64,000 nt of DNA from the NCBI RefSeq assembly GCF_009833095.1, contig NZ_QRCB01000003.1, positions 1 through 64,000 on the forward strand, in the 5' to 3' direction. The notes under the pieces were generated by a model that searched no databases, had not been told where the DNA came from, and saw nothing but the letters and a program-made list of their open reading frames with translations. A program made the position numbers and the translations under genes. The stretch comes from Nitrosomonas sp. JL21 (GTDB lineage: Bacteria; Pseudomonadota; Gammaproteobacteria; Burkholderiales; Nitrosomonadaceae). This document shows, one piece after another, positions 9,049-17,753 of the stretch (positions within the stretch are counted from its first letter, which is position 1; each line of letters opens with the position of its first letter).

Positions 9049-11159
9049 GAAATCTTCTCCCAAATAGTGATTTCTGAGACGGTGTGTTGGAATTTACGCT
9101 TGGTTTCACGAATCACGAACGGCAAAGGTTGCGGCCCTTGAATCAAACGGAAATGCTTGCCGAGAATTTCCTTCAGTCCATCCAATGTCGTGAAGTTTTC
9201 ACCATCTCGTTTGAATCCTCCAATCCACGCTTCTTTTTTGGTATGTTCTGTCAGCCATGTATACGGCGACGTGATCATCAGCAAGCCGCCGAGCTTGACG
9301 CGTGTGTGAATGCTATTGAGCAATTTGGCTGGATCGTATAAACGGTCAATTAAGTTAGCGGCCAGTATCAAATCATAATCGGTAAAGATAGGCTTCAGAT
9401 TGCACGCATCGCCCTGATAGAACTCAACCTTATGCTTGACGTGATCCAAATCGAGATTTTTCAATGAGCGTTCTTTATACGAAACCAAATCACCTTCATC
9501 CGTTAATGTGTACCGTAAAATTCCATACTGAGCCAACTGTACGCCTTGACCGATGAAACGGGCCGAGAAATCGACACCGGTGACATGATCAAACTCACGC
9601 GCCAGCTCAAATGTCGAGCGGCCCGAGGCACACCCCAGATCGAGTGCCGTTCGTCTGGGGCGATCGCCCATGGCGGCGATGGCGATCTCCGCCAGCGATT
9701 TGGAGAAATTCGGAACATTGAAATAGATGTCGCCATAGTGAAACTCGGCGTATTCGGACAACAACTTATCCGTTTCATAGTTCGAGCCGGACTGCGTCGC
9801 AGGCGCATCGGAAACGACATAGCGAAAGCCGGCATGCTGAAAAAAATGCCGGCGGAACGCATAGCGCGAACTGTGCAATGATTCATTGCCACATGCAATC
9901 CAAGAACCACCTTTGATCAGGTTATGCTGATTATCGAACGTCGGCGTGGTAAAGTCATCGTATAACGGATGCACATCAAAGCCAGGAAATGGATAAGTGG
10001 GCGTTTCAGTCCATTGCCATACATTACCGGTAATATCGAAAAATTCACCTTGCGGAAATTCGGTGACCGGGCAACTTGAAGCGTAATAATCCAAATGTAA
10101 ATTACCTGCAGCGGCGGTATTCAGTGGCACGTCCGCTAATTGTGCCACGTCATACAAGCGATACCATTCGTCTTCGGTCGGTAACCGAACCGGTTGACCC
10201 GTCGATTCAGCTTTCCAATTACAGAATGCTTTAGCTTCATGATAATTGACTTCCACCGGCCAATCCCATGGCATCGGGACTTCATCGGTCATAATACGCA
10301 AGTGCCAGCCCGTCTCTTTTTTTATCCAGAACGTCGGGTGAGCAGCATGAGTGAATGTTTGCCACGAACGGCCTTCTTCCTGCCAATATTTCTCCAGTTG
10401 GTAGCCATTGGCTTCGACGAATGGCAGAAATTCGGAATTGCTTACCAAAAATTTACTTGCCTGAAATGCAGCAATATCGGACGTGTGTGATCCATATTCA
10501 TTATCCCAACCATAATGTGATTGATTGGATTTGCTTTTGCCGACTGTAACAGTCCCGCTTGGAACCTGAATCAATGAGTTATCGGGAGCGGTTCCGGATT
10601 TACGGCAGGGTTGCCAGGCGGGGTGGGGTTGAACAAATTCGAGTGCATGCTGACGAATCAATACCGAAGAGGTTTCGAGGTGGATACGCTCATGCTCGAT
10701 ACCCATCAAAACTGGCCACCAAGCGCTTTCCCAGGTAATCGGCAGCGATAATGGCAGGGTCTCGATGAGTTTATCAACCAAGGCTCGCACGGCTCTACGA
10801 TAAACATGCACTTCCTCGACGGTAGGCCAGTCGTAATGAGTGCTGTCGAGATCATCCCAGCTCATTTCATCAACACCGACAGCGAAGATCGATTCAAGTC
10901 GGGGATTGATACGGTCGGTGATGATTCCGGCAAGTATCAATTTATTGACAAAGAATGTGGCGGTATGACCGAGATAAAAAATCAGCGGATGACGCAATGT
11001 GATGGGTTTTTTATAATAAGCTTGTTCATTGCGCAGCGTCTCAAATAACTGCTCATAGCGATCCAACGTGGTGTGGAAATAAGTTCGTATTTCTTCTCGT
11101 TTAGCGCTGATATCGGGGCCGTCAAGTAGAGGTGTTCGTTGAAATAATGACTGTGGCAT
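9045..11159 (-). CDS. ovoA: 5-histidylcysteine sulfoxide synthase / mercaptohistidine methyltransferase OvoA
   Basis: This 704-residue bifunctional enzyme starts ovothiol biosynthesis. It uses non-haem iron and oxygen to join cysteine to C5 of histidine as a sulfoxide, and after C-S cleavage it N-methylates the imidazole. Domain order: N-terminal DinB_2-like helical bundle carrying the iron site H156-x3-H160-x-E162 (EHERIHLE); an FGE-sulfatase-type domain (about 200-450, with GNVWQWTE and IKGGSWIACGNES); and a C-terminal SAM methyltransferase (about 480-704, motif I LDLGCASGRST). This three-part order distinguishes OvoA from EgtB, which lacks the methyltransferase. Full length, and translationally coupled to the PLP lyase downstream. 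Confidence 0.95.
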   Translation of the reverse strand: MPQSLFQRTPLLDGPDISAKREEIRTYFHTTLDRYEQLFETLRNEQAYYKKPITLRHPLIFYLGHTATFFVNKLILAGIITDRINPRLESIFAVGVDEMSWDDLDSTHYDWPTVEEVHVYRRAVRALVDKLIETLPLSLPITWESAWWPVLMGIEHERIHLETSSVLIRQHALEFVQPHPAWQPCRKSGTAPDNSLIQVPSGTVTVGKSKSNQSHYGWDNEYGSHTSDIAAFQASKFLVSNSEFLPFVEANGYQLEKYWQEEGRSWQTFTHAAHPTFWIKKETGWHLRIMTDEVPMPWDWPVEVNYHEAKAFCNWKAESTGQPVRLPTEDEWYRLYDVAQLADVPLNTAAAGNLHLDYYASSCPVTEFPQGEFFDITGNVWQWTETPTYPFPGFDVHPLYDDFTTPTFDNQHNLIKGGSWIACGNESLHSSRYAFRRHFFQHAGFRYVVSDAPATQSGSNYETDKLLSEYAEFHYGDIYFNVPNFSKSLAEIAIAAMGDRPRRTALDLGCASGRSTFELAREFDHVTGVDFSARFIGQGVQLAQYGILRYTLTDEGDLVSYKERSLKNLDLDHVKHKVEFYQGDACNLKPIFTDYDLILAANLIDRLYDPAKLLNSIHTRVKLGGLLMITSPYTWLTEHTKKEAWIGGFKRDGENFTTLDGLKEILGKHFRLIQGPQPLPFVIRETKRKFQHTVSEITIWEKIS

Positions 11160-11430
11160 ATCCTAATAATTATTTGATGATATATTCTTCGTTTGATGGG
11201 TATTATAGCGCCTCGATCTTGATAGATCATAGGCAATCCGTACGAATGCATTTTGTGGTTGATTAGTAACGATAAACTAGAATAAGTTCAGTGCAGGCAG
11301 TCCACTATGCTGCTAGGGATATCAGAGAGTTAGTTTAGTGATAGTTATAAAAACATGTTCAACGATGGTGGATTTCACAGTATTACATGGGTAAGTTGAT
11401 TGACTCGGCATTGATATAAGGAGGGAATAC

Positions 11431-11889
11431 ATGATAACGAGAAAAGGTCGAATACCACGGTTTGACGTCTGCTTGATGACTGTTTTTTTGGCGATTTCGG
11501 TATTAGCGGGCTGTACCGTGAAGCTGGTCAGCGATTATGATGAAACGACCGATCGTGCAGTCAGCGCTTTGCAGAGAAAAACTGAATCGCATCTGGTTAC
11601 GCTGGAAAATGTGGAAAATTTGCCCGACTGCGGATACGACAAGCATAAGCAATTCTATGATGAAGCGAAGATAGATGTGAGTGCCATTACTGTGCGTGCA
11701 GCGGCAATTCCTAGAAATGACATTACGACGAAAGAAACCCAATTACTATTAAGTAGCTTGGAGAATCTCGAAAAATTGCACAAGATTTCGTGTTTGTCGA
11801 GGGATCAAATTGCGCTGCTGCGTGCACATTTCAATACCAGTTTTACTGCCATTCTGAAGCTAGAACTTGCCAAACGCCGCGGTGGATAA
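11431..11889 (+). CDS. Lipoprotein of unknown function
   Basis: A 152-residue predicted lipoprotein. A somewhat long positively charged n-region is followed by a hydrophobic core ending in the lipobox L-A-G-C (Cys28 lipidated). The mature part is helical and polar, with cysteines in LPDCGYDK and KISCLSRD that could pair. The ribosome binding site AAGGAGGGAA precedes the ATG closely. The family is not recognised. It sits 39 bp upstream of another uncharacterised gene on the same strand, also with a strong Shine-Dalgarno sequence (AAGGAG), which suggests a two-gene unit. Confidence 0.7.
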   Translation: MITRKGRIPRFDVCLMTVFLAISVLAGCTVKLVSDYDETTDRAVSALQRKTESHLVTLENVENLPDCGYDKHKQFYDEAKIDVSAITVRAAAIPRNDITTKETQLLLSSLENLEKLHKISCLSRDQIALLRAHFNTSFTAILKLELAKRRGG

Positions 11890-11928
11890 TTTTGACGCAA
11901 CAATTGATCGCTGAATCTTAAGGAGAAT

Positions 11929-12261
11929 ATGATGAGCCTTGATGTAGCTCAACTTGGAAAGGACATACTCGCGGCATTCAATGGCACGCTGATTGAAAAG
12001 TGGCCTGAGATTAGGGAGTATGGCGAGGCCGAAGCAAAAAAACTGGCTCAGACGCTGGTGATGATAGAAAAACTGAAAATTTCTGGAAAGATCACCAAAG
12101 AACAAGCGGCTTTGCATCTCGAGATCCAAAAAAATGCTACTCGCATGGTGTTCATGACCATTGAAGGTCTCGGTATTCTAGCCGCTGAGGCGGCTATCAC
12201 TGCAGCATTGAACGTGGTAAAAGATAGCGTTAATACCGCAGTCGGTTTTTCATTGTTATAG
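11929..12261 (+). CDS. Small helical protein, partner of the upstream lipoprotein gene
   Basis: A 110-residue protein with no signal peptide. The N-terminal two thirds is amphipathic and charged (about residues 1-70). The last 40 residues are Ala/Ile/Val-rich (TIEGLGILAAEAAITAAL...) and could be a membrane-inserting or helix-packing segment. The architecture (charged helix, then a hydrophobic Gly/Ala helix) recalls phage- or toxin-like small membrane proteins, but no family is recognised. Two adjacent ATGs (11929, 11932) follow AAGGAGAAT. It ends 12 bp before the convergent TauE/SafE gene. Confidence 0.65.
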   Translation: MMSLDVAQLGKDILAAFNGTLIEKWPEIREYGEAEAKKLAQTLVMIEKLKISGKITKEQAALHLEIQKNATRMVFMTIEGLGILAAEAAITAALNVVKDSVNTAVGFSLL

Positions 12262-12273
12262 CCGATTGCCAAG

Positions 12274-13077
12274 CTATTGCTGCAATAAACTGAACAGCAT
12301 TCTGATTGCCAGTCCATATAACAACACGACAAAGATCGTCCGCAAAATAATGGTTTTAGTTGAATGGGTCAGTTTTGCACCCAACGCGGCTGTCAGCATG
12401 CTGGCTGATACCAGCCAGACAAGAGCCGGTAGATACACATACCCTAAGCTGTGCTCAGGAAGCATTTCTTTTTGCGCCCATCCAGTAGCGATATAACCCA
12501 TCGTCCCAGCTAATGCGATGGGAAAACCGATAGCGGCAGCGGTGCCGATGGCGTGTTGAAGCTTGACATTACACAGCGTCAGAAAAGGCACCGACAACAG
12601 TCCACCGCCTATGGCAACCAGGCTGGATAATGCACCGATCACGCTACCTGCAAGAAGCAAGCCGATTTTCCCTGGTAATTGAAAGAGCGGATTGGGGCGG
12701 AATTGCAGTAACATTTGAGTAGCGGCATAAAAGATGAAAACGACGAAAATGATGCTTAAGAGCTGACCGGTCATGGAACTGACCAATGCTGCACCGCCGA
12801 ATGTACCGAGAAAAATACCCGGCGTGATATGCCGCACTATGGGCCAGTTTACGGCACCGTGCAGATGATGCGTGCGCAAGCTGGCGGCAGACGTGAATAT
12901 GATGGTCGCCATCGTGGTGCCGAGCGCCAAATGGACGATGCGATCAGCAGGAAAATCCTGCGCGGAAAACAGATTGATCAGCACCGGAACGATGATGAGC
13001 CCGCCGCCTATGCCCAACAAACCGGCAAAGAAACCTACTATTGCGCCCGTCAATAAGTAAATGAGCCACCATTCCAT
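12274..13077 (-). CDS. TauE/SafE-family sulfite or organosulfonate exporter
   Basis: A 267-residue polytopic membrane protein (about eight helices) of the TauE/SafE (DUF81) family, whose members export sulfite, sulfoacetate or related anions. Both halves of the internal repeat carry the family glycine motif: GIGGGLIIVPVLI near the N-terminus and AIGGGLLSVPFLT in the middle. The substrate cannot be read from sequence. A second member of the family begins outside the window and ends at its right edge. Confidence 0.88.
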   Translation of the reverse strand: MEWWLIYLLTGAIVGFFAGLLGIGGGLIIVPVLINLFSAQDFPADRIVHLALGTTMATIIFTSAASLRTHHLHGAVNWPIVRHITPGIFLGTFGGAALVSSMTGQLLSIIFVVFIFYAATQMLLQFRPNPLFQLPGKIGLLLAGSVIGALSSLVAIGGGLLSVPFLTLCNVKLQHAIGTAAAIGFPIALAGTMGYIATGWAQKEMLPEHSLGYVYLPALVWLVSASMLTAALGAKLTHSTKTIILRTIFVVLLYGLAIRMLFSLLQQ

Positions 13078-13113
13078 GATGAATTTCCGATCAAATTAAA
13101 CCCGTTTAGCCCA

Positions 13114-13569
13114 TTACAGAATGCCGAGTATGAATTGCCATTCGAACGGGTCGACGGGTGTAATCGATAAGCGGTTGCCGGTCTGCAACGCTCGCATGCG
13201 CTGCAATTCGGGATATTGCCTCAGCTCTTTGATAGCAACGAGACGGGTTTTCTTCTGCAAAGTGATATCGACATTAAACCAGCGTGGGCTATCCCTCGTG
13301 GCTTTGGCATCAAAATACTTGCTCGACGGATCAAATTGCGTAGCGTCCGGATAAGCGAGCTTGCTGATGATCGCAATGCCTCGAATGCCAGGATCTTTGC
13401 AACAGGAGTGATAGAAAAATGCCTGATCACCGACACTCATTTGATGATGCATGAAATTGCGCGATTGATAATTGCGAACACCTTGCCATGCCACAGTCTG
13501 CTGGGGAAGGGCGGCAAAATCGTCAATACTGAATTCATAGGGTTCGGATTTCATTAACCAGTAACGCAT
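13114..13569 (-). CDS. EVE domain-containing protein
   Basis: A protein of about 151 residues consisting of one EVE domain, a PUA-like fold that binds modified bases in DNA or RNA in the members studied. Family signature: MRYWLMKSEPYEFSIDDF at the start, W-x-GVRNYQSRNFM, and the FFYHSC pocket segment. I chose the ATG at 13569 because family members begin with this M-x-Y-W-L-x-K-S-E-P; an upstream ATG at 13629 would add 20 unrelated residues. In many beta- and gammaproteobacteria an EVE gene lies near zapA and 6S RNA, as it does here. Confidence 0.85.
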   Translation of the reverse strand: MRYWLMKSEPYEFSIDDFAALPQQTVAWQGVRNYQSRNFMHHQMSVGDQAFFYHSCCKDPGIRGIAIISKLAYPDATQFDPSSKYFDAKATRDSPRWFNVDITLQKKTRLVAIKELRQYPELQRMRALQTGNRLSITPVDPFEWQFILGIL

Positions 13570-13744
13570 CGAAGATTCACAAAAAAGTGTGTCTAAAAGC
13601 CAGCGGCTGACAGAGAATATTTTGCCCATTCCTCATGCTCTGGGATTTTAGGTTATGATTCAACGTCAAACACTTTATTTTTAAGTCAGTCATCATCATT
13701 TAAATTTTTTAAATCTTTGGATAGCTATTCTAACTATTTTAACT

Positions 13745-14398
13745 ATGAAAAATCTCTCACTTTCTGATATTACCGTTGATTATTGGGTACAGGGCAGTCC
13801 TGCTTCGCTGAATGATTGGGTTGGTTCTGTTATCCTGATCGAAGTATTTCAGGTCAATTGCCCGGGTTGCTTTATTTACGCTTTGCCCAGAGCTGTTGAT
13901 TTGCATCAGCGTTATCATGATCAGGGCTTGGTCGTCCTGGGCTTAGCCACTGCATTCGAAGATTATGATAAAAATACCCTGGAGAATTTGCAAAAACTGG
14001 TGACAACTGGCGAAGTAATTGGGGAAACGTATAAGGCGCTCAATCAGTATGGTAAATTATCGGATGGTAAATTATCTTGGAAAATACCATTTCCGGTTGG
14101 CATGGATCGTGTTATCGAAGAAACCGAGCCAGTTACCGATGAGCGGGTTCAGCGCTATGCGCATGAGTTTCTTCCCGAGTTCGAGAAATATAGCGATGAA
14201 CAAAAATCAGCAGTATTGCAGCAGGTAAAACATTATTTACAGCAGAAATCCCGGAAAGCGGTCACCTTCGAGTGTTTTGCCTTACAGGGGACGCCATCGT
14301 GCATTGTGTTCGATCGTAACGCTCAATTAAGAGATGTTTCATTTGGGCAGATAGATTATAAGCAAGCAATGATCGAACATTTGTTGGCTGAGAAGTAA
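13745..14398 (+). CDS. Cytoplasmic thioredoxin-fold (TlpA/redoxin-like) protein
   Basis: A 217-residue protein with a thioredoxin-like fold: FQVNCPGCF carries a CxxC-type redox motif (Cys40-Pro-Gly-Cys43), and LQGTPSCIVFD supplies the cis-Pro loop near residue 183. There is no signal peptide, unlike most TlpA proteins, so it should act in the cytosol. A helical insertion of about 100 residues separates the two halves. That insert contains a near-perfect 15-bp tandem duplication around 14048-14078 encoding GKLSDGKLS. The specific partner is unknown. Confidence 0.75.
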   Translation: MKNLSLSDITVDYWVQGSPASLNDWVGSVILIEVFQVNCPGCFIYALPRAVDLHQRYHDQGLVVLGLATAFEDYDKNTLENLQKLVTTGEVIGETYKALNQYGKLSDGKLSWKIPFPVGMDRVIEETEPVTDERVQRYAHEFLPEFEKYSDEQKSAVLQQVKHYLQQKSRKAVTFECFALQGTPSCIVFDRNAQLRDVSFGQIDYKQAMIEHLLAEK

Positions 14399-14534
14399 AT
14401 TTCCTGGATGTGTTCTCATCGGTAATAAAATGGCACGTCATCTTTTGGGCCTGACTCAATTGCGTGGACGAACGCTGTAGTTTTTCGAGGTGCTTGTAAA
14501 TTCAGAGCTTTCCTTTCATGTATGTGTTAACTGC

Positions 14535-15146
14535 TCATGTCTCGGCAAGGACTTCATCGAGCCATTGCTCAAATGCCCGGTGATTGGTTAATTCGTATTG
14601 CCAACATTTGAAACCGAAATTTTTTCCGGCTTCAATATTTTGAGGCTGATCGTCTATATAGAAGGTAGTCGATGGATCAAGCCGATAAGCATCGATCGCA
14701 TGTTGATAAATGCCAAGTTCCGGTTTCAGAACGCCGACTTCATAAGACAGCACGCTGTGCTTGAAGTAACGAAATTCAGGGTATGCTTTGAATATCCATG
14801 GGCAATGTATCGCATTAATGTTGGATATCAACACCAGTCGATGATGTTTCTCAAGTTGGCGAATACGACTCCACATGGGCTCATTCAGCGTAAAAATGTG
14901 TCGCCAAGCCTGATAAAACTCTTGCTCGGTCGCATCGCTTCTTAAAATTTTGAGGGCCCAACTGGCATAACTCACCGGATCAACCAATCCGGTTTCCAGG
15001 GCGTCTTTCCGTTCAAGTACCTCGTCGATCAATTGCAAAGGCTGATGGATGTGTTTGGGGATCAGCTGGATCAAGGAAGAATGAAAATCGAAATCCAGCA
15101 GAACGCGGCCAATGTCGAATAAGAACGTTCTGGGCGAAGATGGCAT
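14535..15146 (-). CDS. HAD-superfamily phosphatase (YihX-like)
   Basis: A hydrolase of about 203 residues with HAD motifs: motif I FLFDIGRVLLDFD, where the nucleophile Asp is followed by I-G rather than x-D as in the YihX sugar-phosphatase group; motif II LVLISNINA; the motif III Lys in GVLKPE; and motif IV FYIDDQPQNIEAG. I chose the ATG at 15146 (MPSSPRTFLFDIG). The frame stays open to 15245, but that extension runs through the terminator and the 3' end of 6S RNA and has no family similarity. The substrate is probably a small phosphorylated metabolite. Confidence 0.85.
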   Translation of the reverse strand: MPSSPRTFLFDIGRVLLDFDFHSSLIQLIPKHIHQPLQLIDEVLERKDALETGLVDPVSYASWALKILRSDATEQEFYQAWRHIFTLNEPMWSRIRQLEKHHRLVLISNINAIHCPWIFKAYPEFRYFKHSVLSYEVGVLKPELGIYQHAIDAYRLDPSTTFYIDDQPQNIEAGKNFGFKCWQYELTNHRAFEQWLDEVLAET

Positions 15147-15192
15147 TAGGATTTGATAAGTGAATGAGTCGGCAGAAAAGCTCAAGTGCAAA

Positions 15193-15228
15193 TTAAAAGG
15201 ACAAGAGATTGTATGAAATCCCTTGTCC
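15193..15228 (-). terminator. Intrinsic terminator of 6S RNA
   Basis: On the minus strand GGACAAGGGATT (15228-15217) pairs with AATCTCTTGTCC (15210-15199), a 12-bp stem with one G-U pair and a 6-nt loop. It is followed directly by TTTTAATT. It lies a few bases past the predicted 3' end of 6S RNA. Confidence 0.8.
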
Positions 15229-15231
15229 ATA

Positions 15232-15410
15232 GAAGCTCCCCACATATGCCGTCAGGCCATCATCTTGAACCATAAGGTCCAAGGCGGTTGTTTCACGGAT
15301 GCATCAGGCATATCCAATATAGGAACGCACAACAGCATCACTAAAGTCCACAACCATTTTCCAACAATTGGTTCAAAGAATATAAGCCTTAACAAACATC
15401 GCAGGGATTA
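15232..15410 (-). ncRNA. ssrS: 6S RNA
   Basis: 6S RNA binds RNA polymerase-sigma70 as an open-promoter mimic and dampens housekeeping transcription in stationary phase. The evidence is the place (directly downstream of zapA on the same strand, the classic position) and the sequence. The 5' part CCCTGCGATGTTTG can close with the 3' part GGCATATGTGGGGA. The 3' half reads CCGCCTTGGACC, then GGTTCAAGATGATGGCC and TGACGGC, close to the conserved 3' half of the Escherichia coli RNA (CACCTTGAACC...GGTTCAAGG...GCC...GCGGC). About 175-180 nt, the usual size. The ends are good to within about five bases. Confidence 0.88.
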
Positions 15411-15460
15411 ACTCTACATCACATCATTCTATGAAAGACTTAAGAAATTTGAGAACTTTC

Positions 15461-15760
15461 CTAATCTTCTTTTTTGATCATGACCTCATCAACTTTCTTT
15501 TTTAGTGACACAATTCTACGCTTAAATTCATCGATGTCAAAACCGCTCCCATTGCGAAGCATGAGCAGTTCATGAGTAATACTCAAGGCAGCCGCAATGG
15601 CGATGCGGTCTGAATCGATGACTTTTCCTTCTGATTTAACGTCTTGAATCTTTTTGTCCAGATACGCAGCCGCTAACTGAAGTTCTTCTTGTTCACTTTC
15701 GGGGCAGGTAATGCAAAATTCCCGGCCCATGATGGTAAGGTTCAACGTTTTATTAGTCAT
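15461..15760 (-). CDS. zapA: Cell division protein ZapA
   Basis: A 99-residue FtsZ-ring stabiliser that cross-links FtsZ protofilaments. The N-terminal dimerisation head (LNLTIMGREFCITCPESEQEELQ) is followed by AAAYLDKKIQ and a C-terminal coiled coil. It overlaps the upstream ZapB-like gene by 8 bp and is followed by 6S RNA. Normal length. Confidence 0.93.
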   Translation of the reverse strand: MTNKTLNLTIMGREFCITCPESEQEELQLAAAYLDKKIQDVKSEGKVIDSDRIAIAAALSITHELLMLRNGSGFDIDEFKRRIVSLKKKVDEVMIKKED

Positions 15761-15950
15761 TATCGGGCAATTTCAGGAGAAGCGTTTCAAGTCGATCAGC
15801 TGCAATATGAATTTTTTCGTTCAGCTTTTCATTTTGAGCATGCGTATCGGCAAGCTCTTTGCGCAATTTGTTATTTTCGATGCAAGTATCCTGATATAAA
15901 CGTAGTAGCAAAAAAATTTTTTCTTCGAGAGATTTCAGTTCTGGTTCCAT
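15753..15950 (-). CDS. ZapB-like coiled-coil protein (TIGR02449 type)
   Basis: A coiled-coil protein of about 65 residues, MEPELKSLEEKIFLLLRLY onward, with heptad-spaced Leu/Ile to the end. Short coiled-coil proteins of this type lie immediately before zapA in many beta- and gammaproteobacteria and are thought to work like ZapB with ZapA at the division site. I chose the ATG at 15950; the frame is open to 16028, but the extra 26 residues are not family-like. It overlaps zapA by 8 bp, implying coupled translation. Confidence 0.8.
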   Translation of the reverse strand: MEPELKSLEEKIFLLLRLYQDTCIENNKLRKELADTHAQNEKLNEKIHIAADRLETLLLKLPDND

Positions 15951-16063
15951 GGATAAACTATCACAAGTTTTAGTGAGAGAATAACTGCATTCTCGTAATT
16001 CTAGCTCTGCTGTACGATTCAATAGCATCCCTGGCTAGCAGAAAAATTAATAACTACATGATA

Positions 16064-16309
16064 TTACAATTTTCTATGAGTACCATCACAATAAGGAGAA
16101 TTACTGGTTCGTTTGCATGTGCATAACCATGCGGTTTTATGTTCGGTGACATTGAATTTTTTGGGGGTAAATTGCGTATTTTTATGAGAGCCATCGCAAA
16201 AAGGTTGTGATTTGCTTCGACCGCAGGTGCACCAAAAATAATCTTTTCCGGCTTCTAACTTAACCTCAATCGGTGAGAATGGCTGCGCCGCGTCTGATGA
16301 GTGATCCAT
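16064..16309 (-). CDS. Double CDGSH iron-sulfur protein
   Basis: An 81-residue protein made of two CDGSH zinc-finger-like motifs: CTCGRSKSQPFCDGSH (about residues 27-42) and CTCKRTSNSPYCDGTH (about 63-78). Each fits C-x-C-x2-S/T-x3-P-x-C-D-G-S/T-H, which holds a labile [2Fe-2S] cluster through three Cys and one His. Such tandem bacterial miners resemble human CISD3 and are proposed electron- or cluster-transfer proteins. No signal peptide, so cytoplasmic. It precedes the zapB-zapA pair on the same strand by 113 bp. Confidence 0.9.
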   Translation of the reverse strand: MDHSSDAAQPFSPIEVKLEAGKDYFWCTCGRSKSQPFCDGSHKNTQFTPKKFNVTEHKTAWLCTCKRTSNSPYCDGTHRKL

Positions 16310-16489
16310 GTTTGCTATTTCCCCTTGACTGATTTCCGAGTTTCCCTTTATTTATTTTGGACTTAACCATTTATGATTTTAAGTATACTCAATTATGGTT
16401 TTTAAGAAAAAATAATTTGTTACAAATGTCAATCTCATTGGCAAGGCTTTGATATTTAATTTAATAATTACTTATTGATTTATATGATT

Positions 16490-17680
16490 TTATACGAATA
16501 ATCGCAACGCGCTCTGACTACCGGCCTGGATATGATTTTTTTTCATAGCTGTTTGTATCTCAATCAATTGCTGTTTACTTTTTTGGATACCGCTTTCGCT
16601 CAAAGGAACACGATTATCATCTACTAAAATGCCACCGAGCGTGTTAGAGAAAATTTTGGCTAAATGAGTCATTTGGTCAAATACTCTTTCTCCGTGCGCA
16701 ACCCTGGGTACATCCAGCAAGAAAGTGACTCCATGGGTGGTCAACGACTTCATGTTTTCAGGCAGAAAGTGGGATGATTCATAATTACTCAACGTAAACA
16801 ACACATGATTATTCTCGTCGCGGTATTTGAAAATGCCATCCGATTCCAGTCGGAAACCCGAAGCCTCTGCTAATGCACGAATTTTAGTACCAACAAATGC
16901 GCCATCATCCTTGCTGATGATATTGATGCCGATCATTACATCGACGTCAGCACAGAATTTATCAAGCAATACCGCCTTATCATGCGTGCTTACGATATCC
17001 GGGCACTCGGCTATTGCATGTGCCTGTGAAGCGAAATCCTGCACCAAATCGCGAAATTTGGATAAATTCACTTCACTGATGGGGCCGGCCCTATCCGCAA
17101 GCTGCAAGCAACCTTTGAGAAGCACGTAACCATCGCTGTCGACATTGCTCTCAGTGGTGATTTCTTCCCACGGTTCGTTTTTTTGCCGTTGGCCAAGCCA
17201 GCAGACAGGTTTGTTGAAATCAAATTTTCGTTGCAGCAATTTTGCGATGTGCGTATTGGGTATGATCGACTCCGAACGTATGTTGACGATGTAATTGGTG
17301 ATATTGTCATAATCCAATAACGGCGAAGCACTGGACGCATGAGCTGATAAATTGATCGAACTGTTCGGGTGGGAACTCGGGGGGACAAAAACCTTTTTGT
17401 TTTCCTGGTGAGGAATATAGGTGTCATCAGCCTGAAAAGCATCGGGTGATGATTCGGAAAACTCGGGTTTATTGAGCTTGGGCTCAACACGTTGCGGGAT
17501 GTCGTCGGAATGCTTGGGATCCAACAGGATATCGTTGTGATCATAGTCAAACGCCGCTTGTATTTTTCGTCGATAACGCTGTTGTTGCAGCCAGTTAAAA
17601 ATTGCCACACCAGCCACAACGATTGCGCCGATGATAATCAGACTGAGCTGCAAATCACTCATACTGTTCAGTATATCCAT
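16490..17680 (-). CDS. zipA: Cell division protein ZipA-like, FtsZ membrane anchor
   Basis: A protein of about 396 residues with an N-terminal membrane helix (LSLIIIGAIVVAGVAIFNWL), a short basic stretch, a long Pro/Ser-rich linker (about residues 50-150) and a C-terminal ZipA_C-type globular domain (about 255-396) with FTLSNYESSHF and GVTFLLDVPRV. ZipA tethers FtsZ filaments to the membrane. I chose the ATG at 17680, preceded by AGGAGAGGAC; the open frame extends 12 codons further without a better site. It lies 73 bp downstream of smc on the same strand, an arrangement common in beta/gammaproteobacteria. Confidence 0.85.
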   Translation of the reverse strand: MDILNSMSDLQLSLIIIGAIVVAGVAIFNWLQQQRYRRKIQAAFDYDHNDILLDPKHSDDIPQRVEPKLNKPEFSESSPDAFQADDTYIPHQENKKVFVPPSSHPNSSINLSAHASSASPLLDYDNITNYIVNIRSESIIPNTHIAKLLQRKFDFNKPVCWLGQRQKNEPWEEITTESNVDSDGYVLLKGCLQLADRAGPISEVNLSKFRDLVQDFASQAHAIAECPDIVSTHDKAVLLDKFCADVDVMIGINIISKDDGAFVGTKIRALAEASGFRLESDGIFKYRDENNHVLFTLSNYESSHFLPENMKSLTTHGVTFLLDVPRVAHGERVFDQMTHLAKIFSNTLGGILVDDNRVPLSESGIQKSKQQLIEIQTAMKKNHIQAGSQSALRLFV

Positions 17681-17753
17681 GTCCTCTCCTAAAAATCCTT
17701 GATGTAAGCCCCGCAAATTAGATCATGCCAGCTCTATGGGATCAACTGCCACG

